Below, in pieces: positions 29,865-43,400 of a DNA stretch of 64,000 nt (position 1 is the first letter of the stretch; each line of letters starts with the position of its first letter). The notes under the pieces were generated by a model that made no database searches, was not told where the DNA came from, and saw nothing but the letters and a program-made list of their open reading frames with translations. The DNA is from Schistocephalus solidus (Eukaryota; Platyhelminthes; Cestoda; Diphyllobothriidea; Diphyllobothriidae): positions 1-64,000 of the forward strand of contig WEDG01005624.1 in NCBI GenBank assembly GCA_017591395.1. The letters run 5' to 3'. A program made the translations under genes and the position numbers.

Positions 29865-30045
29865 GACCCACTTGTGAAATACTCGGCGGTCTCGGTGGGA
29901 TTCGAACACACAACAGCGAGGTAAAGGTCAACTCTAGCCAACTGAGATACGAGGCCCAACCGGGAGCCGTGAGGTTAATCACACTTGGGTTACGTTACCC
30001 GCCAAGCCTACTGCAACATGTGGAATCCACCAACTTTAAATAGAC
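29865..30045 (-). mobile_element. Second tRNA-like SINE family, single copy
   Basis: Plus-strand text CTTGTGAAATACTCGGCGGT, GGTGGGATTCGAACACACAA, ACTGAGATACGAGGCCCAAC, GGTTAATCACACTTGGGTTA, CGTTACCCGCCAAGCCTACT matches the two copies at 62.3-62.7 kb in the same order. Confidence 0.75.
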
Positions 30046-30490
30046 TACTGACATTATTTAAATAGGCGGGTTTTAACTCCTAAACTGAATACCGATTGAC
30101 ATGCTAAATTGGCTGGCCCAGCCCAGGGCTTTGGTTGAATAGAGAATATATATAGTTTTTGAGAAGGGTTGATCTACAAAAACATGAAAGACCAAAGTTT
30201 CATTTCGCAGCTAAATAATAAGCACAGTGATCACGTCAAGCCTCAAATGGTGATCCAATCACGGTAATTTACGGCTCATCTTAATAACAACCCCCAACGA
30301 TAAACGCTGATGCTGTTAAATGCCGTAGGTATGTGACACCATAGCAACTTCAACATATGAGTACTGCTCTCCCTGCAACTCCGGAATCCTTGTCTGTGAC
30401 TGTCTCTAATGGTGGGCTCCAATGAGAATCCAAAACATCTGGCCGGTAAACATCTTGTTCCAAAGACCCAATCTTATTCTTCTTCTTATT

Positions 30491-30827
<337 letters not shown>

Positions 30828-31128
30828 ATGAAATGTTCTTGGAACTCGTCTAGACACTTCTATCAGAAGATCAGTGTGTCAAATGGGAACACAGAGAAAC
30901 GATTGTCAAGGGGTTAGAAAAAGCCATCCACACAGCCTGTTCCTGTGCGAATTATTAGTAAATCAACGCGCCAATCAACCTACAAGTGCCAACCTTGAAT
31001 TTTGGTTCAAATGTTTGAACTCAAGAACGTTCAACTTATATGATGTTTGGAAAAATTGAAAATTTCTTTAAAATTTCAATGAAACAGCGAAAATAAACGA
31101 CTCAAGTTAGTGTTGGGGTATGACTTAC

Positions 31129-31458
31129 CCCTTGTACGGGCCACCAGGGGTTGACTAGCCGAGGAGGAGATAGCCGAATAATCAGGCACCCTGGGTTCCA
31201 GGTAGTCCTCTTGTGACAGCTGGCTCGTCGGCATCTCAGGTGGGGCAATCCCTGGAACGTAATCGTCGTCCGTTTCCAACCGTGGTGCACCGGTAGGACA
31301 TGGGCGCACCCCGGAACCCGCTTCCTGTCCGACCCACCTCCCGTAAACCCCCGAATTTTGTTGTGGAGTTCGCACGGATGGCGAGAAACCGGAAGTATTA
31401 TAATAAAATCGTGAACTCGGGTTACCATGGAATTCTCCAATCAGTGGTGAGCTAGTTT
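31129..31458 (-). CDS. EGFR-like exon i: C-terminal tail with tyrosine motifs
   Basis: 330-nt exon, acceptor cgtctttcag, donor AGGG/GTAAGT. It is Tyr/Pro/Ser rich: FYYNTSG (Y-x-N, a GRB2-SH2-like site), GVYGRW, DDDYVPG, QEDYLEP and VPDYSAI, consistent with a phosphotyrosine docking tail. If the GTAAGT donor is used, at least one more exon follows. If it is not, reading continues 17 codons to a stop at 31,076. I favour splicing because the donor is near-perfect; no 3' exon or poly(A) site could be identified. Confidence 0.82.
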
Positions 31459-34400
31459 CTGAAAGACGAATGAATTTGGGAAAACTGTGTGAGTTGCATG
31501 AAAAATGAGCCTGAAAAGTGGTTCCAATTAGCAACTAAGGATGCATAAAATACGCTCGATGGTAGGGTCCATTATTCCATGGAAGGAGCTTCCTTGGTAG
31601 CTCGAACAGTTTTCGAAGTAGATTTACTTGACAGTGTACTTGATAAAAAGATCAGTATCGTACAACCGAAAAGAAAATTTTTCAAAAAACCTTAAACTTC
31701 AGAGTCATAGTCTGAACTTAAACATCATGGGACAAGAGTCTGTTACTCATGGCTGTCTAAGTTCCACAAAACTGTCTACTGAAATGTACAAAGTAGCTAT
31801 TAAAATAAGTACTCTGTGGAAAATCAAGTTCAGCAAATTAAATGGGATGCAGTGTACTCCTCTACTAGTCTTAGTGTGGGTGGGCATCTGGGCGTCCTTA
31901 GGGCAGTATAGGCGCAAAAATTACCACAACAACCCATTAGCCAATTGAATTTCTGCAATAGTTGGGCGCACTTTTGAGTACGCAGAACCATTGCCATGTA
32001 TTGAATATGCAGTAATTACCTGTTGATGGGAGAGCACCATTACCAGTGCGAGAGGTGGGGCTGCCAATGGACTCGGAAGGCGTGACTTGGGGACGTCGCC
32101 ACATGCGTGTGAGACCGGAGACGGAACTGGCAGCACTGTCGCGACTGCGAGTATCCACCGAGGAGGCGGACTGACCACCAGGCTGGTGCCGGGGATGCAG
32201 AGTACTGCCGTTTCCGGATCGCATTGGCAGTAGGGCCTCCTGATCCGCATCCTCCTTGTCCTCCTCCTCTCCCGTCTCCCCACTCGCTAGGCGCACCATT
32301 GGCCGAGGCCGGCCGGGACCGTCGACGCCAGAAATATGTCCCATATCATCGGTGGAGCCCTCACTGAACTTGAACTTGCATCCAGCACTGGCATTCCCAT
32401 CGGGCACACCCCGCAAGGCCGTGGGCACCTGACGCATTTCATGGAAGTCAGACCATGGTGCGGGAGAAGACAAGAAGGGTGTGTACTGTGTCACCCGATC
32501 TATGGCGAATTCGTCGCCCTGAAAAGCAGGTTAAACATGAAGGATCAGCGGTGGACTGACTGGAATACGGTCATAGCGAGGCAGCGTCAGTTAAAGTTTA
32601 CAAATAAAAGGTGGTAAGAGTGTAGCACAGTAACCCCTCATTATATCCCGCTTCTACTTTTGCGGATTCACTCTATCGCGGATCTTAGATGCAAGCATAC
32701 CTAAAGGCATATGACGGCTTTTTCGTCAGTTCGCAGATTTTTGCGAGCAATGGGCCTTGCTATTTCTAGTGCATGCTTCCTCGGTTAGTTTGCCTATTTC
32801 ATTTAATAAAAAAGATGCTATTGGTGGTTGATCGTATTACTTAACAAACACAATTCCCCAATGGTATACGGAAGGTATATTTGTGCTTAGTATATAAACA
32901 ATCGATCGGAGCACGTGGCGCCCAAAGAAATTGCTAATTGAAGCGAAGAGGAGAATTCAAGTACGCAGTCACGAAGAAGGAGACATGATCACTGGAACAA
33001 GAGCTTTATTAGCCTAACGTATTGAATTCTCTCTCGAACTTATCATCAGAGACAGTCGCACCAAAGGTTACTACGGGCACAAAGAGTGCAGTATTTATAG
33101 GACGTGGTTGCCAGGCAACCACACGCCTGATATATTTGGCAGTCCTCGTGGTCCTTGCGGAGTTCGTGGTTGATGGGATGATTGCTCGTCGGTCCGTGCT
33201 CGAGTCGTTAATTGTCGTGATTTCAGCACCGTTATCGATCGTTTGCGTGACGATTACTCGGCAATTCGGCTCGCTGCCACCTGGAATTTTGATCACCCGC
33301 ATCCTCCCCGCGTGGCTGAGATTTTTTTGCCCAGAGAGAATCGCAACACAGAATATGGAGGCGGAAGATCATTAGACCTGTTAAACAGTGTGTTTACTTA
33401 CATAATTTAATCGATGGGTTCATGCTGCATCAGTGAATGAATAAGGGAGCGTTTATAAGGATTTAAATGATTTAAAAGTAACCATGTAAACATGTGATTT
33501 TACTTCACAGATTTTCATCTTTCGTGGGTAGTTTTGAAACGCTATCCCCGCAGTCGAGGGGGGATCACTGTATAAACAGGTCCTGTTAGTTTACGTTGAC
33601 ATTGTTGCTACTTATGTTAAATGAGTAGTTTGGATTAATGTACAGTAAATATTTATGTAGATGCCACTACGTTCAAGTATGAAGGGTTAAACGGAGAGTC
33701 CATTGGAAATTTCAAAAATCTGGGAAACTTTTGGGTCATACCAAAGAAGCCGGGCCAATTTTCAATGATGGAATAATTATTTAATTCACGAGGGCTTCTA
33801 AATTTGTAGGAAAATTGACAATTTGGAAAATACGACAGTTCGACCATCGATTTCGATGTCCACCGCATGCTCCAGGGAATGCTGGTGCGTGGACTGTGAC
33901 TTGCACGTGGATTGGTTTGAAGTGATAGTAGACTTGCGTTGCAGCTATCGCACTCTCTCCCCCCTTCTATCTGAGCCAGGTGTCACGACAGGCCCAAGAG
34001 GACTGGAGGCGGGCGAGGGCAGTTCGCACTATTAATGTCTTTAACACTCCTTTTAGGTTATGTGCCGAAGGGGAAGAGTGCACTACCTTAACTCGAACGA
34101 TCTAAAGATTCTTCATAGAACACCGCCTAGTGCTCCGAGGTGTCCTCCAGCATATACACCAACACAGGCTGAACACAATATTACAGATAACATCCTCTTA
34201 AACGTTAAACTAATGTCATCCCCTCGAAAGCCAGTTAAAGGCGTAAAGAGGTGGAAAAATAAAAGATGCTATCGAAACATTCTGGGCAATCAGGACCAAG
34301 CACCGGATGCCACTCGTTTAACCAAAAAAACTCAATAATAGGTCCAATCGACTAGGTTAACTGAATAATTTCGCCGTTCCTAAACGGACTTCTTCATCCC

Positions 34401-37400
34401 CTAACTAAATCTGAATTTTTATTCGTCGAAGCCATCTAAGTGCCAGTGTTTCGATAAGAAGCAACAGAGTTGCCACTCAGAAGAAAATACGTGGCTCACT
34501 TGAATATAGAGATATCGGCCTGGAGTTTGACAGAAGTCGTGGAAAAGGCGCATTAACTCGAGGAACGTCGGCCTTGAGTCGTAGTCCTCCATCCAGCCTA
34601 AAATAGTGACGAAGACGGGTTATTTGGAAATTTAAAGGCAATCGAGCTAAAAAATTATAAATTTAGCCGACAGATATCTGTCCCATCCACAACAAGAAGG
34701 AAGGATCCGTGCAATGTTAACTGGGTGGGGGCAATTCTTTCAAGTAAATTTTTTATTGTTCGCTTGAATGTACTTGGGCACAGACTTACATTTTACCATG
34801 ACCATGTATGCATCCAATGTGCAAATGTCAGGCTGAGTGAGACGTCCGCCCTTCATCACATGATCCTTAATATCAACTGTTTCAATATTCTCGTAGGGTT
34901 GTTTTCCAAAAGTGAATATTTCCCACAACGTTACACCTGGAGTGGGAGGAAAACAAAATAAGTGTGATTAGGCCATCAGGGTACAAAATATCCAACACTT
35001 CAACGGGAGTGAATTTATTCAGATGTAGACCCTTTATTTCCACTTGATGGTTGCTGCCAACTGTGTTTGATGATTTTGCATTGAGTGTATTCTGGGTCAA
35101 GTTTCTGACCGTTCTAATTTCCCCAACTCTGTCTGACCTACAGATAAATTATAAGCTGGGCAGCAGAATCTTATTGACTGAAGTTGAACAGTATTATCAA
35201 CCTAATTTCTCGCGCGACTATCAAAATACTGCGAAACGGCTGTGATCCTCTGAGACTAGCTGCAGGTGAACTTTGAACTCGAGCAACTCCTATCAGGATC
35301 TATTTCAGTATATTAAAGACTGTTACTAAATGGATCTAAGTAGCGCTGTTTTCTTTAATAAACGTTAGTTATATGGTTGAAAGCTTAAAGTTGTGTTAGA
35401 GAGGCGGAAGAGACGCTCATACTTGAAGCTGTCAACTCACCCCACGCGATCACTGACCAGGAGCTCACAGTTCTAACGATTAACTGAACAACATGACAGT
35501 TCTGATCCTTACACACTGGCTTGACTTTCCAACTTTTAATAGCGCCAAGACAAATGTTGCCTACAGCAAGATCCACTTAGATTATCGCTAACGGATATAC
35601 GGTTTCCTGCCGAGCAAAACAACCACCAATCATGGATCGTACATTTTCCTTCAAGCAGATTAGGTAAACTAAGCATTAATGGCAGGATTCCACCAACTGA
35701 TCGGGAAGTTCATCCAGCTGGCAATGTTCATAAAGAATTTCGAATGGTGGATCTGTCGCCAACTGGAAAGTAGGTGGCTTGTTTTGAACAATCATTTTAG
35801 TACAGCTACCTATTCTAAATAAGTAGATGTGATTTATGTGCAGTTATGTCGACAGGCTTTGCGTGGTTTACTTCCGAGGAAAGTAATGCGCGGACGAGGA
35901 GTATTTCCCTACCAGCTGTTGTAGTGAGTATCCAGACAACATCATTACTTTTCCACAAGGCTTTCGGTTGGCTCTGCTACCTGATGAAACCTCTAGGGGT
36001 CAATTTTGTGAATTGGCTCGCATTGCTGGACTTCGTTAAAGTATAGCACGCCTGCCTATTTTCGAATAGCGAGACCATGCAATCTTTCCATCAACTCGAG
36101 ACACTACAACTCTGCAGTTGCCACCATCTCTTCTTAACCAGAAGACGAATGCATTTTGACTCTTAAAATTCAAGTTGACAAAAGCTGCATATTGGACAAC
36201 ATTTACCGTAGCTCCACACATCTGTTTTATGTGAGTAGATTCCGAATTGCAGGGTTTCAATAGCCAGCCAACGAATCGGTACCCGTCCGCTTCGCACCAC
36301 CACACTGTTCTCGTCCAGACTATCTAGCATCTTTGCGAGACCGAAGTCCGTGATTTGAACATGCTCGGGAGATTGAAGTAGGACGTTGCGTGCTGCCAGG
36401 TCTCTGTAAAAGCAGACAGAAAATTTGATTTTGTTTAGGCTTCTACAAGTATAGCAGGAAAACGAAGGCGTGGATATATAAAAATGGCCCTTAAAATCTC
36501 CCCAGTATTTGTAGCAATGATCTACTACCTAAACTACTTGCCACAGTGCGGCTGCTAGCGGGGCTCGAACGAGAGCCGCAAGGCCGAACGGGTAAAATGG
36601 GTCCTCTAACCGATCGGTGAACGCCTATCCACCAATGTGCATATTCCCGATCTATACCGTCGAGACCACGAGCCGGTGGCTCAATGATTAGAGCGTTGGA
36701 CTTCTAATCAACAGGTCGCGGGTTCGAGGCTCGAGTGGGGCACCACCTAGATTGGGTATGGTTGACTGATGACGGCTTATAAGCCAGAAATGACCATTCT
36801 TGTATCCCTGGTCTTTATCGGTAATGTTCTAATGTATAACAATTTGTCAGATGCACACTCACAAAACTACTGTGCAGGGTGAAGACAATTAAGAAATATC
36901 TTTACCTTTATGTGAGGCTGATGATATGATAAGTTCTTGTTTTACGACGATGCCCGAAAATGCTGGTACCACAACAAAAAACTCTGAAGGAAATACTTAC
37001 CTTGGCTAATAATAATCTGATCACATACGCCACGGGCTTAATTATGTACTATACTGACAGTAAATCCATCGGTAAAAACCTCTAAATGTGCTTTCAGTAT
37101 GGTAAATCAATAAGTATTTGTATATTAGTGACTGTCCGTTGACTGGTTGTGAATCTTACGCCGCTTTCACGCAGAAACTGATGGATTTCAGCTCAGTTAT
37201 TAACATTCGGACTAAGTTCGAAAGGGTTTATTTCGAAGCATTCCCTCCACGTTCGTGCATTAAGTTCCTTGGAAATGAAACAAGGCAAAACTGGGATTGA
37301 ATGAGCTGGGAGAAGGAATGTAGCTCTTGATCCAGTGGTTTCTGAAGCTGCCTGGAAGAAAGAAAGGTGTCCCAATATCTGGTTGTACTCTTCAGTGCAC

Positions 37401-40400
37401 CGTATCGCACCGTCTCTTGGGGCAGCAGACCCCTGACACGCTGCCTCGGTAAGCAGCCGTTTCATAGACCTTTTAAAAATATATAGCAGAGTACTCTTAT
37501 GCGGATCTCACAAGAGAGCATTCGGAAAAGACCTCGAATAACATGGAGCTGGTATTAACCGATCTGTCCTGATGTGATGACAAGAGTAGGCATTGCCGTT
37601 TTGCCCTGCTCTGTTGATGGTATGCTGATTTGGAATTAAAAACCAGCAAATGTTATCTTTGGCTGTACAAGAACTTCGACGGGGCATTTCCGACTTGTTT
37701 ACATTCTTCAGCCAATCACATATGGCGGATTTTAAACAAGGGGACCCGATATCTCGACCACGGTTCCAGTGAGTCATTAAACCAGATGATCTATGGGCTA
37801 AGACACGGGCTCACGCTTTCTACACTGTCATTCACTGATATAGTCCAAGAGTAGGGATGAATACAGGCAGAATCAATGGGCTAAGGAAAGCCGATTGTGC
37901 AATGATGAATATACCAAAGTTGGAAGAAAGCTTGTACGGCAAATGCATCCTCTGAGTAACTTTATTTTATGGGAAAGTTGAACAAGTGGTTAGCACATTT
38001 CTAGAATAAATGGCAGATCTTTCGGCTCTCACACCAACTCCGGGTAAATTGACACAACTAGTCACATAAATTGCGAAACTCTACCCTTGCAGTAGGATAA
38101 TCGTGCAGACCTTCCCTTGACAGTCAATGACCAATCTTATGAAATGTGTTTTAGATTACAAAGGACAACTTAGATGGGATAATATCTTGGATCATCATTC
38201 GGAGCCATTTCAGAGACCCCAGCATTTCGGTTTTCGAATGCATGTCCTTTCAACTGCCTGAAAACATCGCAATCAAAAAAATCAACTACTACTGTAGTAT
38301 CAATTTTCTCGATTGATTTTCAACACCCGAATAAATTCACATATGTTTTACACAAAATACGAGTTAAAATATTCTTTCCTGAACTCATTTTATAACAAAT
38401 CACGTCTTATTTAGATTTTATACTCAAAGGAAAGGCATGTTTTGGTATCAAAAGTGGTTGTCAATTCCAGAATAATTTTGAGTTTTAGCTGCTGTTAAAT
38501 TTGCATTAAGGCTTTTAGTCTGCGCAATTTACGCCTTCAGTCTGAGCAGTAGCTTACATTACTCTTTGTCTTGACAAAGATGTCATATAGTATGCATACA
38601 ATTTTTCAATTGATGCGGCGTATACTTCGACCGTCGAATTCGACGATGTCCACCGTATGCTCCACGGGAGGGTGGTGCAGGGACGGTGACTTGGGCGTTT
38701 GCGTGATTTAGTTTAAAGTGATAGTAGACTTGCGCTGAATCTACCGCACTCTCTTCTCCTCCCCCAGCTGAGCCCGGAGTCATGGCAGAGTCCAGAAGAC
38801 CGGAGACGGAAGAGGGCGCAGGTGGCTGGCGCGGCCAGAGCCGCCCTGGGCGTACCACCACACCTGGCTTAGATACCACGGAGTTGGAGTGCCCTAAAGG
38901 CCACATTTAGAAGGAGCCATTGCAGCCTGGCTCTAAGTTCGCCAGTCAGCCACTACACACAAAACACACATTTGGCTGACCACGCGGTCCGAGTTATCCC
39001 GTCAGTTGGCAACCTTCCAAGCCACGGCTTTTAGCGCACCGTGATAGTTTCAAGCGCGTCAGATTGTCTATTGGGAGGAAAATGCTCTGAGCTCTCGACC
39101 TCACTCTCTTCCCCACCCCCACAATCAGACCACTGTCCGAGCCGGTCAGTTGTCGGATGTGGGAGTGGGCGGAGCATAGTACATACTTCATGAAGGACAT
39201 TTATAAACAAGTAAATTCAATACGAATTGAATGAATGTTCGAAGGTCTTAAAAAATCGCACAATTAGGATCTGTTGTAAAATCAAAGGATAGTTTTTTTG
39301 CACAAACCATTTGGAGAAGAAATAATTTTTTATCAAATAAATGCAACAAAGAAATTTTTACTACATTGTATTTAATAAGGACATCTAAAATCAATCGAAA
39401 ACATGCATACTGCTAAAATGGTCAGTTTTACTACTCAAAAAATCATTTCAGAATTTCGGTTAATAGTTCATGCAGTCGGTCACCGACGATCGGTCAGATG
39501 ACTTCTACAAACTGGTCAATTTGCCCTCAAAGCTGAAAATCTCATACTTGGAATTAGAATGAATCCCAGATAAGTTGACTCGATTATGACCAAAAACTGA
39601 TTAACTTACGGACATTTTGGGATAACATGTAAGTACAATTGATCAAACGCATATTCTATCCGTTCCTCTGGATTTGAACGAAGGTCAATCGTTAGTTGAC
39701 GTGCCTGGAGGCAATTACATGCACGAAGGATGCGACTTAATCCTTGGCAGGCATAAAGGTTGCTAATCTGCATCATCCAGCTATTCTTGAAAGTCTCCTC
39801 AAGTCGATGGTAACCGCAGCTAAAAGATCTTTGAGATCTACAGACTCATTTTGGCCTTTACGTGTGTCCAAGTGGGCTAGCGGACGATCGGTTCGTGAGA
39901 TAGACCGTCACTTGCGCTCAGAAAAGAGACCACAGCAAATGATGAAGGGATCAGGGGAGGGGAGGGCTGCGATGTCTCTGGGAGACAAAGACGTGGAAGT
40001 GAACTGACCTGTGAATTATCCCACGGGCCTCCAGATAGGCCATTCCGTCAGCGATCTGCTCAGCCCAGGATAGCAGCGTGTAACTGTTCAGGCTGTCCTT
40101 GTTCTCGCGTAGGTAGCGATCGATACTACCGAGCTCGACGAAGGCAGAAACCATACACTGCATGTTCTTGGTAAGACAGACGCCGATAAGAGGAAGGCAG
40201 TTCAGGTGGGAGACCGAGGCCATCACCTAAAAAACGAAAATTGTTTGTGTGGATACCGCAAACAGTTTGCAATCGTCGTACCAGACAACGGTAGAAAGAC
40301 TAGGCGGAATTTACAGTTGAAATCAGCTGCAGGCCTTGGGAGCAAAGAAGTTGAACGCGCACAAATATGTTTCGTGATTAATAGGGCTCCTCAGTACGTC

Positions 40401-43400
40401 TCAGATCATACCCATCTGATCTGCGGGTTTGCTTACTTAGGGGCTTTGAGCCGCCTTTGCAGCATGGTAATAACCTTTCAGTTAAGGTGATCCTGTAGCG
40501 TCAAACAGTTATAAGCTTTGGAGATTCCTTTCTAAATGAATATTGTACCTCCTAGATACTAGCCTTCAACTTCTTCGTAGCACACCACAACCCCTGCAAA
40601 ATATCTGGGCGTCGCAAAATTCAACCGACCAGGACAAAAGCTAGGTAATACTGGCTTTTGAAAATAACAAAGTTCGCAAAAGCATTATTCACTCGACGCT
40701 TCGGATTCATGCTCGACCGCATCATCAGAGACAACGTCAGATACAGGTGCTTAATGTAGTATTTATGGGCTACAGTCGCTAGACTACTGCAAATCTAGCA
40801 AAATTAATGGCTTTCTCTGTTTTCGAAGGTGGTTATCTGGATGGCCGGTATTGTAGTCTTTAATCACTGCAATTTTCAGCGTTGCAAGTTGGTGTTGGAT
40901 GCTAGCGCTGAAAACGATATTCACCTGCACGCTCCCCATCTGTATAAATATTCTATCCAGGCCGCATTTCAGCACCGAAAAGGAAACTGATAGGTGGTTG
41001 AACTTGTTACTAAAATGGTGGTAGTTGAACGACTCCCCAAAACACTCTTATCTGTGGCTGTTTCTGATGATACGTTCACGTGAGAAGCAAAAACGTCAGG
41101 CCAATAAACTCAGTGTTTCAGTGATTGCAATTTCTTCTTCTTCAAGATGACTGGTGCAGCTTGCGGGTCATACGACTGTCAGCCCTCGTGAGCATGTTGG
41201 CCTCCTCAAACGTGGATGCTCGACTGGGTCCAGTATCTGAAGCCGAAACACCACGCGAATGAAGCTCTTGATCCAGCAATCGCTTCAACTTCTTCGCAAC
41301 TACTTCATGGGACTCGAATTTTCGTTATTATTGGCTAAATACACTAAATTAAAGAAAGATTGTGCTGGAACGAAGTCCACTTGCTGAAATTCAGTCTAAC
41401 GCTCTGCTATTTGTACTCCCAAGAGGCCGCTGTCATGTTTAAGTAAACTAATGTGATGTAAAAATTGCACTTCACTATTTGCAGAAATTTAACTTTTACG
41501 TACTTTGGCAAGCGCATCACGGGGAAAGGATTCCGTACACATTTTACAACACAAACCATTTTGCAGGATTACCCGCCACAAAATACAGGTTTCAAATTGT
41601 CACATGCAAACGTGAGATTTTACTTAATAGCAAAAAGTATACATTATTTTTAACATTCAACGTATGCCCTGGAAATACGTAACACGGTCAGAAACTTTCG
41701 CCCATCGTGACATGCCCGTCCGAGGCCATGAGGTCTTCTGGCAAAGCATGTTTTATATATCCATCGTCTGCGTCGACAGAACAAATGGTTATTTTATACT
41801 GTTGATTGCTGCCCATTACTATATTCCGCTCAAGAAACACACGAATTCACTCATCTGACAGCCGATTAAATAGTAAAAACAACGTCTCTAGAATGCATCC
41901 AGTTCTTATCGAGGAATTTGCGAAGAATTTGAACGTTATTTCCGCAGGCAAAGATTTTGACGCATTAAGTGCATGTGACAACTCGCATGTAAATTTACCC
42001 GTTTTTTTTCGGGGCCTCTAACTGCTTTTGGGAAAACCTTATCATCGTGTCTGAACTGATCCACTCCCAACCTAATTTACTCTTGAAAAACATTTCTACT
42101 GAATTTGAGTTAGTAACAAAATAAACTGTACTTTTGCTTCACTGAGCATCTCATTGAGATTATTCTTCTCTGTTATCCGCTCCATGACTTTAGCCTCGGG
42201 AGATGTATCGCTGGGCTCCATGGTCGCAGCCTTGCCGCTGACAGTGCCCCTCACTGGTTCAGCGGGAGACCTGATCACCTTGACAGCCACGTCCAGATTC
42301 GTACTGCGTGGCCAGTTATACTCGGCGAGGATGCGTTTGGGTACCCGCCACTTGCCTCTGTACACTGCACCAAAGGCGCCCGTGCCCAGTGGCGTTGAGG
42401 ATTCATCAAACTGCAGGTCATCAGAATTGATGATCTCCAAACGACCCATGTTCGGCTCACGGCTAGCGGCTTGGCTCTATGCAGACGAAAAAACAAAGAG
42501 TTACCTCTAGGAGAGTCAACGCCTCCATCCTATGGGCTGTGCACGTTAAAGGGGCTAGTCAAACGAAAAGTCCATAGAAAGCTTGTGCTCCGAATGCAGT
42601 TTTGACTGAACTGGAAAATGCACAAAGCAGTTCAGAGCATTTCCAGACCAGTTTATCACAAACAAGATGGCATGGGAATAAAATTACAAAAAAACGGACT
42701 CCGAATAAAGAGTATTGCCTATTTAGGAAACGTTCGCCTTGTTATTATGTCAAAAAGTTGCCCTTGGGTCTCAAAATGTTTGACATACTCGACCTCCGGC
42801 AAAAACCATATGCAGAACGCGTCTTCAAGGAGAGAAGACTTTCACCATCTCTCCATGGTTTCACGCTCAGACATTTTTTTACCGAATGCAGATCTGTTCT
42901 GGCACTGGTTAAGTCGCGAGGTCTGCACCTGCTGATGTTACACCTGTTTGTATAAGTTAGGATGAGTGGTATTTTTACAACAAACTTGTTTGCAGAGGCT
43001 CATAGACAAAATCGTTGAAGGAGATGTGCGATTGCTAACAAACGACCACGAGGTTAGAAGTGAGCACGTCTTAAATTATTGTGCGCATTAACTCGATAGC
43101 AGTCATCCAGGACCTAAGCTTTAATGGCGTCAGTGTTTTATTATTCCAGTAAAACCCCACAAACCTTAAATTTCCCTTTCATTTATCTTCGCCCTCTCCA
43201 TGAAATAAAAGAGGCAGGCGAGATCGGGCCACATTACAAACGCACACAACTTTGAACGGAAGACGTGAATGAAAACGAAATTCTACCTGTCATAAACCAG
43301 ACAAAGAAGGCATTTATATTCTTAGGTATAGGCAGAAGCACCTGACCGACAAAGCCGAGGGCATCTGAAGTGACCAGTTCTGGCTTATTAGCCGGAATAC

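Noticed and set aside
32336..32617. Plus-strand 93-aa frame
   Set aside because: Antisense shadow of the receptor C-tail exon.
36670..36733. Functional tRNA-Arg(TCT) gene
   Set aside because: No proper 3' acceptor strand, mismatches in the anticodon stem, and it continues into the ribozyme element.
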